DNA of 64,000 nt from CAIYZT01 sp031385445 (GCA_031385445.1 JANNBM010000007.1:34733-98732); one strand, 5' to 3'. Counted from the stretch's first letter, positions 31,347-40,051 are shown. Notes: generated from the sequence alone by a model not told the origin. Program-made: numbers and translations.

Positions 31347-31964
31347 TCAATCCAGCGCGCCAAGCCCGGCGATGATCTTGTCCCGGAATTTGGCAATGCG
31401 GGCCACGCGGGTTTCCGGCTTTTTGGCGCCGTTCAGATTGAAGGCATAGCTTTTCTGCCGACCGGGCGTCAGGGCGTGGAAGGCTTCGGCAAGCTCCGGG
31501 TCCGAATCCATCGCCTCGATCAATTCGTCGGGCAGATCAATCGTGCGGGCAACTTTTTGGGGCAAGAGGCCCTGTTCGGCATAGCCCATCGCCTCGGCAA
31601 GATAAGCGCGGATGGTGGGGGCAAGCGCGGCAGCTTCGGCGTTGCCGGTCAGGCGGATGACGCTGGCATGCTGGGTGTTGGGGCCTGCGAATTTCAAAAT
31701 CCCCTCGGGGTCTTTCATCAAAGAGCCGTTGAAGAAGGTCAGGCAGTAATCCCCCCGGAACGCCCCAAAAACCGCGATGTTGCGGCCGGCGTGCATGTAA
31801 CAGGGGTGGCCCCATTTCACGACCTCGTCCAGTCCGGCCGAAAGCAGGATCTGCCGCAGCACCGACAGCCCCTGCGCCCAAATCTGGGTCGAACACTGGG
31901 CGGTTTCAAACCTCGCGCAGCGTCCGCAGCCTTTGGCAAAGTAATCTTCAATTTCGGTGATCAT
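31347..31964 (-). CDS. YdeI/OmpD-associated family protein (DUF1801-type N-terminus)
   Basis: A 205-residue protein: an N-terminal iron-chaperone-like/DUF1801 domain (about 25-120: VVKWGHPCYMHAGRNIAVFG, YCLTFFNGSLMKDPEGIL) and a C-terminal YdeI-type helical tail (RTIDLPDELIEAMDSDPEL, FHALTPGRQKSYAFNLNGAK). An N-terminal C-x2-C (CGRC) adds two cysteines. AAGGAT precedes the ATG. It lies 103 bp after the ArsR-SRPBCC pair on the same strand and may belong to that regulon. Confidence 0.82.
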   Translation of the reverse strand: MITEIEDYFAKGCGRCARFETAQCSTQIWAQGLSVLRQILLSAGLDEVVKWGHPCYMHAGRNIAVFGAFRGDYCLTFFNGSLMKDPEGILKFAGPNTQHASVIRLTGNAEAAALAPTIRAYLAEAMGYAEQGLLPQKVARTIDLPDELIEAMDSDPELAEAFHALTPGRQKSYAFNLNGAKKPETRVARIAKFRDKIIAGLGALD

Positions 31965-32067
31965 CGGTGGATCCTTTTTGCGCTGGGTCGGGCGGTGCGT
32001 CTGGGCAAGTTGGGCAGGGTAAAGGGGGGTGTCCTCGTGATCACCATCCCGGCAAGCCGGGCGAGGA

Positions 32068-32487
32068 TCATGGGGCATTCGCGGTGTCAGCGGCGGTGAG
32101 AAGGGTTTCAAGGGCATCCAAAAACCGCGCCCAACCGCTGCGCGCGCCGCCAAAAGCGCGCGGTTGATCCGGGCGAAAACCCGATTGATGCAGGCGCAAA
32201 AGCGTCCCCGTTGCCGAGGGTTCAAGCGTCCATGTCAGGACGGTATCCACATCATGCGCGGCCCAGGAATAGGACAACCGCGTTTGCGGCGCGATGTCGA
32301 GCAGGCGGCAATGGACAGTCACCCAATCCGAGGTGAAGCGGAAATCATGGCCCATCAGCGGCGCGAAATCGGTGGCCATAAGCCATTCCGCCAGCAGTTC
32401 GGGCTGGGTCAGGGCGCGCCAGATCCGGTCTTGCGCGAAGGGCAGATCCCGCTCCAACGTGATGGATTTGATGGTGGAGGCGGTCAT
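32068..32487 (-). CDS. SRPBCC/AHSA1-like domain protein
   Basis: A 139-residue START-like fold protein of the AHSA1 group: TLERDLPFAQDRIWRALTQP, LLAEWLMATDFAPLMGHDF, and a C-terminal long helix with GWARFLDALETLL. These proteins bind hydrophobic ligands or act as small chaperones. The start overlaps the ArsR stop by 4 nt (ATGA). ArsR plus AHSA1 is a recurrent two-gene module; the ligand is unknown. Confidence 0.87.
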   Translation of the reverse strand: MTASTIKSITLERDLPFAQDRIWRALTQPELLAEWLMATDFAPLMGHDFRFTSDWVTVHCRLLDIAPQTRLSYSWAAHDVDTVLTWTLEPSATGTLLRLHQSGFRPDQPRAFGGARSGWARFLDALETLLTAADTANAP

Positions 32488-32807
32488 TGGTCCATCCTTT
32501 TCAACAAGGATTCCAACCGCACAAGCCGGGTGTCCCAGAAGGCGGACATCTGATGGGTCCAGTCCGCCAGCGGCGCAAGTGCCTCGCAGCGCGGGGAATA
32601 GCGCGTGTTGCGGCCGTCCTGGCGGTCCTGAACCAGCCCCGCCATCTTCAACAGCCCAAGGTGTTTGGAAACCGCCGGTTGCGAGATGCCAGCGCGCTGG
32701 GTCAGCGCGGAGACGGATTGCTCGCCCTCTTGGCACAGATGTTCAAAGATCGCCCGCCGGGTCGGGTCGGCGAGGGTACGGAACAAGGTTTCGGTGCTGG
32801 GGTTCAT
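32484..32807 (-). CDS. ArsR-family repressor of the SRPBCC operon
   Basis: A 107-residue winged-helix protein: LFRTLADPTRRAIFEHLCQ, recognition helix GISQPAVSKHLGLLKMAGLV, wing QDRQDGRNTRYS, and a C-terminal dimer helix (WTHQMSAFWDTRLVRLESLL). No metal-site cysteine pair. The promoter upstream carries an 11-bp inverted repeat suited to dimeric ArsR binding, so autorepression is likely. Confidence 0.9.
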   Translation of the reverse strand: MNPSTETLFRTLADPTRRAIFEHLCQEGEQSVSALTQRAGISQPAVSKHLGLLKMAGLVQDRQDGRNTRYSPRCEALAPLADWTHQMSAFWDTRLVRLESLLKRMDQ

Positions 32808-32813
32808 GGAATC

Positions 32814-32867
32814 ACATAACTGGCAGGATATGAATAACCCATAGCCCGCCAGTTATGTATCTGTCAA
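32814..32867 (-). promoter_or_regulatory. Promoter and operator of the ArsR-SRPBCC operon
   Basis: Minus strand -35 TTGACA (32867-32862) and -10 CTATGG (32844-32839), 17 bp apart. Inverted arms ACATAACTGGC (32814-32824) and GCCAGTTATGT (32848-32858) are perfect over 11 bp with a 23-bp spacer: one lies between -35 and -10, the other just past the predicted start. A further ATAAC at 32834 may be a third half-site. Confidence 0.7.
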
Positions 32868-32881
32868 TCCCGCGCAGAAAA

Positions 32882-33667
32882 TCACGCCTGCTCGGTCACG
32901 CCTTCGGGCAGTTTCGCCCCGGTCATGAAGGCAACCGCGTCTGACATGGTGTGCTCTTTTGGATCAATCACGCACAGCCTGCGGCCCAGGCGGTGAATGT
33001 GAATCCGGTCGCACACCTCGAACACATGCGGCATGTTGTGGCTGATCAGGATGATCGGAATGCCGCGCGCGCGCACGTCGCGGATCAGTTCCAGCACCCG
33101 GCGGCTTTCCTTGACGCCCAGCGCTGCCGTCGGCTCGTCTAGGATCACAACCCGCGAGCCAAAGGCGGCGGCGCGGGCCACGGCCACGCCCTGACGTTGA
33201 CCGCCCGACAGGGTTTCAACCGCTTGGTGGATGTTCTGGATCGTCATCAGACCCAATTCCGACAGCTTTTCGCGGGCGAACTTTTCCATCCGGGGGCGGT
33301 CCATCTGGCGAAAGACCGAGCCCATGATCCCGGGTTTGCGCCATTCGCGGCCCAGAAACATGTTGTCGGCAATCGAAAGCGCCGGCGACATGGCGAGGTT
33401 CTGGTAAACCGTTTCAATCCCCAGATTGCGGGCATCTTCGGGGCCGCGAAAATGCACCGGCTTGCCGTCCAGCTCGATCGTGCCATGGTCGGGGATCACG
33501 GCGCCCGAAAGCGCCTTGATCATCGTCGACTTGCCCGCTCCGTTGTCGCCGATAACGCCGAGGATCTCACCGGGCATCAGTTCGAAATCGGCGCCGCTCA
33601 TCGCGACAACGGTGCCATAGCGTTTCAGCAGGCCGCGCGCCTGAAGGATGGGTTGAACAGCACTCAT
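32882..33667 (-). CDS. frcA: Sugar ABC transporter ATP-binding protein (FrcA type)
   Basis: A 261-residue ATPase with Walker A GDNGAGKST, signature LSGGQRQGVAVARA, Walker B VVILDEPTAALG and the switch His in ILISHNMPHVFEV. Unlike RbsA it has a single ATPase domain, as FrcA does. RIHIHRLGRRLCVIDPKEHT and SDAVAFMTGA at the C-terminus are typical of FrcA, pointing to fructose/mannose/ribose uptake. ATG 33667 overlaps the permease stop by 4 nt. Confidence 0.88.
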   Translation of the reverse strand: MSAVQPILQARGLLKRYGTVVAMSGADFELMPGEILGVIGDNGAGKSTMIKALSGAVIPDHGTIELDGKPVHFRGPEDARNLGIETVYQNLAMSPALSIADNMFLGREWRKPGIMGSVFRQMDRPRMEKFAREKLSELGLMTIQNIHQAVETLSGGQRQGVAVARAAAFGSRVVILDEPTAALGVKESRRVLELIRDVRARGIPIILISHNMPHVFEVCDRIHIHRLGRRLCVIDPKEHTMSDAVAFMTGAKLPEGVTEQA

Positions 33668-34743
33668 TGCGACGCCCTCCGCAGCCATTGATCCAAAGCG
33701 ACGGCGATAATCACCAGATTGCCCGCCGCAAACATTTGCCAGTAGTCATCGACGCCCGCCAGCGACAGACCGGTGTTGAAAACGCCGACTATAACCGCCC
33801 CAAGGACCGACCCGATGATCGAGCCGCGCCCGCCGAACAGCGAGGTACCGCCGATCACAACAGCGGTGATGGAGCCTAGGTTGATCGTATCGAACGACAC
33901 CGGCGAGACAGAGCCGACCCGGCCAATCGACACCCAGGCCGCAAAGCCGCAGATCAGACCCGCAACCGTGTAAACCGACACCAGCGTGCGGTTCGAGCGG
34001 ATCCCCGACAGCATGGCCGCATCCGGATCATCGCCGATGGCGTGCACATGGCGGCCCCATGGCGTGTGGTTCAGAACATACCAGATGATCGCCGCCAGCA
34101 CGATCAGCGAGATCGAGCCATAGGTCAGCTTGGCCCCGAATGGGCGGATCGCCTCGCCGAACCAAAGCAGCGCCGGGGCCTTCGCATCGATATCAACGTT
34201 TCGGATGGATTCCGAATGGGAATACCAAAGCTTGAGCGAGGTAAAGACGCTGAGCGTGCCGAGGGTCACGATGAACGGCGGCAGTTTCACATAGGCAACG
34301 AGCATGCCGTTGATCCAGCCCATGAGGCCAGTGAAAAAGAGCGCGACGAGGATGGCGAGGGAGACCGGCCATTCAAGATTGACCCCGAGGTTGCCCATGA
34401 TCAGCGCGCCGACAACCAGTATGGCGCCGACCGACAGGTCAATTCCAGCGGTCAGGATCACGAGAGTCTGCGCGATGGCGACGATGCCGGTGACGGTGAC
34501 CTGCTGCAAAACCGTCGACAGTGCGCCGATGCCCAGAAAGCGCGGCGCGATGATGCCAAAAGCGATGACGCTGAGGATCAGCACCAGCGCGGGAATGGAG
34601 GTTGGATTGCTGCGCAAATATCCGCGCGCGCGGTGTACAAACGTTTTGTCGTCGCGGTCAAAACTGGCAACGGTCTTGTCCGCTTCCGCCAGCTTGGCCT
34701 CGAAATCCGATATCGTTTTGGTCGGTTCCCCTTGGTCACTCAT
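33664..34743 (-). CDS. frcC: Sugar ABC transporter permease (FrcC type)
   Basis: A 359-residue permease of the ribose/fructose family with about ten membrane helices: QTLVILTAGIDLSVGAIL is the RbsC-family signature, and GRHVHAIGDDPDAAMLSGI the cytoplasmic EAA-like coupling loop. A charged N-terminal extension of about 45 residues precedes helix 1. GGAGG lies upstream of ATG 34743. A hairpin separates it from frcB. Confidence 0.9.
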   Translation of the reverse strand: MSDQGEPTKTISDFEAKLAEADKTVASFDRDDKTFVHRARGYLRSNPTSIPALVLILSVIAFGIIAPRFLGIGALSTVLQQVTVTGIVAIAQTLVILTAGIDLSVGAILVVGALIMGNLGVNLEWPVSLAILVALFFTGLMGWINGMLVAYVKLPPFIVTLGTLSVFTSLKLWYSHSESIRNVDIDAKAPALLWFGEAIRPFGAKLTYGSISLIVLAAIIWYVLNHTPWGRHVHAIGDDPDAAMLSGIRSNRTLVSVYTVAGLICGFAAWVSIGRVGSVSPVSFDTINLGSITAVVIGGTSLFGGRGSIIGSVLGAVIVGVFNTGLSLAGVDDYWQMFAAGNLVIIAVALDQWLRRASQ

Positions 34744-34799
34744 GTCAGATGCCACCTCCCCTTTGCGCCGAAAAAATTGTGTCACTTATTTTTTGTGAA

Positions 34800-34827
34800 C
34801 AAGGGGCGACAGTAACGCCGCCCCTTG
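34800..34827 (-). other. Intra-operon RNA hairpin between frcB and frcC
   Basis: CAAGGGGCGGC and GTCGCCCCTTG pair around a short loop, 28 nt after the frcB stop. A-rich rather than T-rich sequence follows on the transcribed strand, so it probably protects the frcB message from 3' decay instead of ending transcription. Confidence 0.6.
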
Positions 34828-34854
34828 CCAAATCAAGATGTCAGTGAAGCGTTC

Positions 34855-35865
34855 TTAGCCCCAGCAGAGCTCGGTGCCCTTGGTGCTGTCGATCGACGGC
34901 ACACCGTCGGCGGGCTGATCTGTGACAAGGTTCACGCCGGTGTTGAAGAACGACAGACCTTCGGAAGCCACAGGCTTGGTGCCGTCAGCCGCATAAGCCA
35001 CGATGGCCTCGATGCCTTTGGACGCCATCAGCAGCGGATACTGCTGCGAGGTTGCGCCGATGACGCCGGATTTGACCGAAGCGATGCCTGGGCAACCGCC
35101 GTCAACCGAAACGATCAGAACGCCTTCCTTGCCAGCAGCTTTCAGCGCCTGGAAGGCGCCTTCCGCGGCAGGCTCGTTGATCGTGTAAACCACGTTCATA
35201 TCGGGGTTCTTGGCCAACAGGTTTTCAACCGAGGTCACGCCGCCTTCAGGGTTCGCGCCCGAGGATTCGTGGCCGATAACGCGGGTGTCGGTTTCCGAAC
35301 CCATCACGGCCAGATCAGGAACTTCGATGCCGAAACCAACCAGGAAGCCAGTGTCGCGAGCGACGTCGACCGAAATGTTGTCCTTGTTGATGTCGAGCAT
35401 GCCGATCTTGGCATTGGCAGCTTCAGCGCCAAGCTTGGCAGCAGCCCACTTGCCGATCAGCAAACCAGCTTCGAAGTTGTCGGTCGCAAAGGTCATGTCC
35501 TGCGCGTCAGCATCCGCAAGCGGGGTGTCGAGCGCGATCACCAGAACGCCAGCAGCGCGGGCATCTTTAAGAGCCGGGCCAACGCTGTCGTTCGAAGCGG
35601 TGATCAGGATGCCCTTTGCGCCAGCTGCAACGCAGTTCTCAATGGCGGTGATCTGCGGCGCAGCATCGCCATCTTTTTCGCCCGCATAAGCTTGGAAATC
35701 AAGGCCAGCCGCGGTCGCAGCAGCCTCAGCGCCTTCCTTCATTTTCACGAAGAAGGGGTTGGTGTTGTTCTTGGTGATCAGGCAAGCCAGATCGGCAGCA
35801 GAAGCCGAACCCGCCATAACTGCCAGAGCCGCAGCGCCCAAAAGCGCAGTGGTTTTGAATTTCAT
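34855..35865 (-). CDS. frcB: Periplasmic sugar-binding protein (FrcB type)
   Basis: A 336-residue substrate-binding protein. A signal peptide (about 1-23, ending GSASA before ADLACL) directs periplasmic export. The type I fold starts ACLITKNNTNPFFVKMKEGA; GILITASNDSVGPALKDARA, VLVIALDTPLADAD and VVYTINEPAAEGAFQAL are ligand-contact regions typical of the fructose/ribose group. GGGAGG precedes ATG 35865. It is first in the frcBCA operon. Confidence 0.9.
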   Translation of the reverse strand: MKFKTTALLGAAALAVMAGSASAADLACLITKNNTNPFFVKMKEGAEAAATAAGLDFQAYAGEKDGDAAPQITAIENCVAAGAKGILITASNDSVGPALKDARAAGVLVIALDTPLADADAQDMTFATDNFEAGLLIGKWAAAKLGAEAANAKIGMLDINKDNISVDVARDTGFLVGFGIEVPDLAVMGSETDTRVIGHESSGANPEGGVTSVENLLAKNPDMNVVYTINEPAAEGAFQALKAAGKEGVLIVSVDGGCPGIASVKSGVIGATSQQYPLLMASKGIEAIVAYAADGTKPVASEGLSFFNTGVNLVTDQPADGVPSIDSTKGTELCWG

Positions 35866-35939
35866 GGTATCCTCCCAAGGAAGGGCCCTAGGCCCCAAAT
35901 TTCATAGAACGGCGCCGATTCTTGCCGGCGTCGAGCGGA

Positions 35940-35968
35940 CATTGAACCGAATCCCGACCTCACGTCAA
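35940..35968 (-). promoter_or_regulatory. Predicted promoter of frcBCA
   Basis: Minus strand TTGACG (35968-35963 region) and TCAATG (35945-35940), 17 bp apart, leaving a leader of about 70 nt. It abuts the palindrome at 35975-35991. Confidence 0.45.
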
Positions 35969-35974
35969 GATAAA

Positions 35975-35991
35975 TAAATCAGTGTGATTTA
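35975..35991. promoter_or_regulatory. Candidate operator in the frcB-rbsD-like divergent region
   Basis: TAAATCA-GTG-TGATTTA, a perfect 17-bp palindrome in an AT-rich stretch just upstream of the predicted frcB -35. A dimeric regulator, perhaps the ROK protein at 36549, could control both directions from here. Confidence 0.5.
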
Positions 35992-36093
35992 ATATTGACA
36001 GACACCGATTCCAACCGCAGTCTGGGCAAGGAAAGTTCTGATGCGCGGCCTTGATCGCGACCGGAACGAAAACACTTTCTTGGGAATTCTGAA

Positions 36094-36525
36094 ATGTTGA
36101 TCGGCATACCGTCCCTGCTTGGGCCCGAACTTTTGGCGACATTGCGCGCCATGGGCCACGGCGATGAAATTGCCATTGTGGATGGCAATTACCCCGCACA
36201 GGATCACGCGCGGCGGCTGGTGCGGGCCGATGGGCATGGGCTTTTGGCGGTGGCAGAGGCGATCCTGACCGTATTGCCGATTGACCGCGCGGTGCCGCAG
36301 GCGATGTTCCGCGCGGCGCTGAACAATGATCCCGCCCAGTCGGGGCCGATCCACATTCAGATCGACGCGCTGTGTGCCCGATTCGCGCCTGATGTTGCGG
36401 TGACCCCGCTGAAAGGCAACGCGCTTTACCCGCGGATCAGGTTAGCGCATACGATTGTGGCGACATCCGAAATGGCATTGTTTGCCAACCTTATCCTTCG
36501 AAAGGGCGTGATCTGCCCCATCTGA
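36094..36525 (+). CDS. RbsD/FucU family sugar mutarotase-like protein
   Basis: A 143-residue member of the RbsD/FucU family, which interconverts sugar anomers or pyranose/furanose forms. MGHGDEIAIVDGNYPAQ (about 20-36) contains the conserved catalytic His22 and Asp30. PLKGNALYPRIRLAHTIVAT near the C-terminus includes the conserved Tyr region. Divergent from frcBCA and followed by the ROK gene, it probably prepares the imported sugar for its kinase, which is not in the window. Confidence 0.85.
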   Translation: MLIGIPSLLGPELLATLRAMGHGDEIAIVDGNYPAQDHARRLVRADGHGLLAVAEAILTVLPIDRAVPQAMFRAALNNDPAQSGPIHIQIDALCARFAPDVAVTPLKGNALYPRIRLAHTIVATSEMALFANLILRKGVICPI

Positions 36526-36548
36526 TCCAAATGGAGTGACTGCGCCTG

Positions 36549-37766
36549 ATGCAAGATGTCTCGTCCGACCGCACGTTGAACGAATTGACCGCGCTGCGCG
36601 GGTCCAATCAGTCGGGCATGCGCGATCACAATGAGCGTCTGGTTTTGTCCTTGGTGCGGCAGAATGGACCCCTGGCAAAGGCGGAAATTGCCCGGATCAC
36701 CGGGCTTTCGGCGCAAACTACCAGCGTGATCATGCGCGCGCTGGAACAGGACGGGCTGTTGAAGCGCGGCGAGCCGGTGCGCGGAAAGATCGGCCAACCT
36801 TCGGTGCCGATGTCTTTGGCGGCCGATGGCGCATTCTTTTTGGGGTTAAAGATCGGGCGGCGTTCGGCCGACCTGACCCTCATTGACTTCGAAGGCAAAG
36901 TGCTTGGCAGCCTGCGGCGGGTTTACCGCTATCCCACGCCCGCCGGGGTCATTGGTTTTGTCGCCGAAGCCTTGCCGGCGATCCTGTCCGCCCTGCCGCC
37001 GCAAAGCCGGCAAAGGGTTGGCGGGCTTGGCGTCGCGATGCCGTTTCAGCTGTGGAACTGGGTGCAGGCCCTTGGCGCGCCGCAATCGGAAATGGACGCG
37101 TGGCGGGACTGCGATATGCAGGCGGAACTTGCGGCTGTGACGGGCCTGCCGGTCTATGTGCAAAACGATGCCACCTCGGCCTGCGGTGCCGAATTGGTGT
37201 TCGGCACCGGCGAGCGGCCAAAGGATTTTTTGTATTTCTATTTCGGCACTTTCATCGGCGGCGGGCTGGTTTTGAATGGTCAGCTGTTTCTTGGCCGGAC
37301 GGGCAATGCGGCGGGGGTTGGCCCCATGCCGGTGCCCGATCCCTCGGGCGGTATGCGGCGCTTGCTGGATATGGCGTCGATCACGGTTTTGGCCGACCGG
37401 ATGGAAGAAACGGGGATCAGCGCCGATCACATCTGGGAACAGCCGGACCATTGGATGGTCGACGAGGCGCTTTTGTCGGAATGGATCGAAACGGCGGCGC
37501 GGGGATTGGCGGTTGCAACGCTGTCAGCGGCGTCCTTGCTGGAGTTGGAAGCGGTGCTGATCGACGGCTGGATGCCGCCAGACGTCCGGGCGCGGATCAC
37601 GGCCCGCACCTCTGCCGCCTTGGCACAACTTGATATGGCCGGGGTTGCCCCCGTTCAGGTGCGCGAAGGGACGGTCGGGGCACATGCCCGCTCGCTTGGT
37701 GCGGCGGCGATCCCGCTGAGCCAGCGCTATCTGATCGACTGGAACGCGGCGGCCCGGCAAGTCTGA
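36549..37766 (+). CDS. ROK-family transcriptional regulator
   Basis: A 405-residue protein: N-terminal winged HTH (about 25-85, LAKAEIARITGLSAQTTSVI) and a ROK domain (about 95-390, with VQNDATSACGAELVFGTG and FIGGGLVLNGQLFLG). The usual zinc motif C-x-C-G-x2-G-C and the preceding GH are absent; GNAAGVGPMPVPDPSGG and MRRLLDMASI occupy that place, so kinase activity is unlikely and sugar sensing would be zinc-independent. It lies downstream of the RbsD-like gene with a 23-nt gap and likely regulates the frc genes. Confidence 0.85.
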   Translation: MQDVSSDRTLNELTALRGSNQSGMRDHNERLVLSLVRQNGPLAKAEIARITGLSAQTTSVIMRALEQDGLLKRGEPVRGKIGQPSVPMSLAADGAFFLGLKIGRRSADLTLIDFEGKVLGSLRRVYRYPTPAGVIGFVAEALPAILSALPPQSRQRVGGLGVAMPFQLWNWVQALGAPQSEMDAWRDCDMQAELAAVTGLPVYVQNDATSACGAELVFGTGERPKDFLYFYFGTFIGGGLVLNGQLFLGRTGNAAGVGPMPVPDPSGGMRRLLDMASITVLADRMEETGISADHIWEQPDHWMVDEALLSEWIETAARGLAVATLSAASLLELEAVLIDGWMPPDVRARITARTSAALAQLDMAGVAPVQVREGTVGAHARSLGAAAIPLSQRYLIDWNAAARQV

Positions 37767-37799
37767 CCGCGCCTTAGGTGCCAGGCGCCCAGGCGGACC

Positions 37800-38792
37800 T
37801 TAGCCGTTGACATCAACGACAACGCGGCCCTTCACCTTGCCCGCCAGAATATCCGCGCCCAGGCTCGGCACCTCAGACAGGGTTGCGGGGTGGATCATCG
37901 CTTCCAGCTTGTCCATCGGCAGATCCGATGCGATCCGCGCCCAGGCGCGCTGCCGGCCCTCATAAGGTTTCATCACCGAATCGATGCCCAGCAGATTGAT
38001 CCCGCGCAGCAGGAACGGAATGACGTTGACCGGCACCCCCGCCCCGCCCGCAAGCCCAACCGCCGCCACCGATGCGCCGTATTTCATCTGCCCCAGCACC
38101 CGCGCCAACATCGCCCCGCCGACCGCATCCACGCACCCCGCCCAAGCTTCCTCTTCCAGCGGATTTTTGACGGTTTCATTGATTGCCTCACGGGCAAGAA
38201 TGCGCGCCGCGCCAAGGCTGTGCAGATAATCCGTTGTCTCGGGCCGCCCCGTAACCGCCACCGCGCTGTACCCAAGTTTCGCCAATATGGCGAGCGTCAC
38301 AGACCCGACCCCGCCCGCCGCGCCCGTCACCAAAACCTCGCCCCACCCAGGGGTCAGCCCATGATCTTCCAGCGCTTGCACCGCCAGCATCGCCGTCAGA
38401 CCCGCCGTTCCCACGGCCATAGCCTGCCGCGTGCTCAGCCCCTTGGGCAATGGCACCAGCATATCGGCCTTGACCCGCGCCTTGGTGGCATAGCCGCCCC
38501 AAGTCGCCTCGCCCGCGCGCCAGCCGGTCAGAACCACCTTGTCGCCGGGCACATAGCGGGGATCGACCGACGCTTCGACCGTTCCGGCAAAATCAATGCC
38601 CGCGACATGGGGATAGCTGTGCACCATCCGTGCGCCGCCTGCCGACAGACACAGACCGTCCTTGTAATTCACGGTCGAGTATTCGACCGCAACCGTCACT
38701 TCGCCCGGCGGAAGCGCAGCTTCGTCCATATCTTTGACCGAGGCACGCGGCACCCCTTCGGCGTCTTTTTCCAGCAGCAATGCGCGAAACAT
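37800..38792 (-). CDS. acuI: Acrylyl-CoA reductase (AcuI-type MDR protein)
   Basis: A 330-residue zinc-free medium-chain reductase: EYSTVNYKDGLCLSAGG, PHVAGIDFAGTVEAS, nucleotide loop VTGAAGGVGSVTLAILAKLG (about 152-171) and VAVTGRPETTDYL. The YhdH/AcuI group reduces acryloyl-CoA to propionyl-CoA, used in DMSP breakdown and 3-hydroxypropionate use. No dmdA, dddL or acuK is adjacent, so its pathway here cannot be stated. GGGGAG precedes ATG 38792. It is divergent from a LysR gene across 260 bp, where I see no clear motif. Confidence 0.88.
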   Translation of the reverse strand: MFRALLLEKDAEGVPRASVKDMDEAALPPGEVTVAVEYSTVNYKDGLCLSAGGARMVHSYPHVAGIDFAGTVEASVDPRYVPGDKVVLTGWRAGEATWGGYATKARVKADMLVPLPKGLSTRQAMAVGTAGLTAMLAVQALEDHGLTPGWGEVLVTGAAGGVGSVTLAILAKLGYSAVAVTGRPETTDYLHSLGAARILAREAINETVKNPLEEEAWAGCVDAVGGAMLARVLGQMKYGASVAAVGLAGGAGVPVNVIPFLLRGINLLGIDSVMKPYEGRQRAWARIASDLPMDKLEAMIHPATLSEVPSLGADILAGKVKGRVVVDVNG

Positions 38793-39052
38793 CGGCGTCT
38801 CCCCTTTTTGAGGCCCAGTATGGATGCTGCCTGCCTCCCGCGCCAGTCGATCTGCGACACCGCCGGGTGGTTCGTGGGTCCAACCGTCAATCATCACCCC
38901 GGACCCTGGCACCTCTGCCGCTTGCGCCCGCAAATCGCCCCCTGCCAACGCCTATTGACCAACTTACCCATGACACAAAAGCGGGCTACCCTTGGCCCCA
39001 TACAGTCAAACACAAGAATCGGGCCCCGGTTCGGTCCGTCACAGGAGGTAAA

Positions 39053-39955
39053 ATGCCCTATTCAACCCCGCCCCTGCCGTGGCTGCGCGCCTTTGAGGCG
39101 TCCGCGCGGCATCTGAGCTTTACCAATGCCGCAGCCGAGTTGAACCTGACGCAGGCCGCGATTTCCAAGCAGGTCAAGCTGCTGGAACAGCACCTGCGCG
39201 AACCCCTGTTCGAACGGCTGCCGCGCAGTGTGCTTCTGACCAAGGTTGGCGCGGCCTATTTGCCCAAAGTGCAGGATGCGTTCGAGCGGCTTTCGGCGGG
39301 CACGATCGAGGTTTTCGGCGGGCGGCGGGCGGAACTTCTGACGGTCCGTTCCGCGATCGGTTATGCGCTCAATGTTCTGGCCCAAAAGCTGCCACGCTTC
39401 CTTGCGGCCCATCCGGGGACCGGCGTGCGGATCGTCTCGTCCGTGTGGACCGGCGACAGTGCGTTTCAGCAGTATGATCTGGACATCCGCTATGGGTTTG
39501 GCCGCTGGCCGGGATACCGCGCGGACCGGCTGACGTGGGAGGTTCTGGAACCGGTCTGCCTGCCGCAGATCGCAGCCCGGCTGCGGCGGCCGGACGATCT
39601 GGCGGAGGAGCGGCTTTTGCATGTGCTGGGGTATCAGGAAGGCTGGGCCACCTGGCTCGCGGCGGCGGGGGCGCGCGGCGTGAATGCGGGCTCTGGCCTG
39701 CATCTGGACACCTCGTCGATGGCGCTGGAAGTGGCGGCGAATGGCGGCGGCGTGGCGCTTGGCCGCGGCTCGCTGATCGCCAAGGATCTGGCCTCGGGGC
39801 GGCTGGTGCGGCCCTTCGATCTGTCCGTGCCGGTGGACGAATGCTTTTACCTTGCGGCCCCCGACCAAGGCCGGGCACATCCGGGCGCAACGATCTTTCG
39901 CGATTGGCTGCTGCACGATATCGCGGCAGAGCGGGGCCAGACCGGCCAAGCCTAA
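39053..39955 (+). CDS. LysR-family regulator (GcvA-like)
   Basis: A 300-residue LysR regulator of the GcvA-like branch: LPWLRAFEASARHLSFTNAA, LNLTQAAISKQVKLLEQHL in the HTH, and an effector domain with DLDIRYGFGRWPGY and LDTSSMALEVAANGGGVALG. ATG 39053 has a consensus AGGAGGT; the frame is open far upstream. Divergence from acuI makes that gene a candidate target. Confidence 0.9.
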   Translation: MPYSTPPLPWLRAFEASARHLSFTNAAAELNLTQAAISKQVKLLEQHLREPLFERLPRSVLLTKVGAAYLPKVQDAFERLSAGTIEVFGGRRAELLTVRSAIGYALNVLAQKLPRFLAAHPGTGVRIVSSVWTGDSAFQQYDLDIRYGFGRWPGYRADRLTWEVLEPVCLPQIAARLRRPDDLAEERLLHVLGYQEGWATWLAAAGARGVNAGSGLHLDTSSMALEVAANGGGVALGRGSLIAKDLASGRLVRPFDLSVPVDECFYLAAPDQGRAHPGATIFRDWLLHDIAAERGQTGQA

Positions 39956-39974
39956 GGGGCAATTGAGGGGGAAA

Positions 39975-40051
39975 TGGTGGACCCGGAGCGATTCGAACGC
40001 CCGACCCTCAGATTCGTAGTCTGATGCTCTATCCAGCTGAGCTACGGGTCC
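39975..40051 (-). tRNA. tRNA-Arg (anticodon ACG)
   Basis: The 77-nt gene folds into a full cloverleaf: acceptor GGACCCG/CGGGTCC, D-arm GCTC...GAGC, anticodon stem TCAGA/TCTGA with loop CTACGAA, and T-arm with TTCGAAT. The 3' CCA is encoded. Anticodon ACG is normally edited to ICG by TadA to read CGU, CGC and CGA. Confidence 0.98.

Noticed and set aside
39975..40051. Genomic island attached at tRNA-Arg
   Set aside because: No integrase gene and no duplicated tRNA 3' end seen near it; neighbours are ordinary chromosomal genes.
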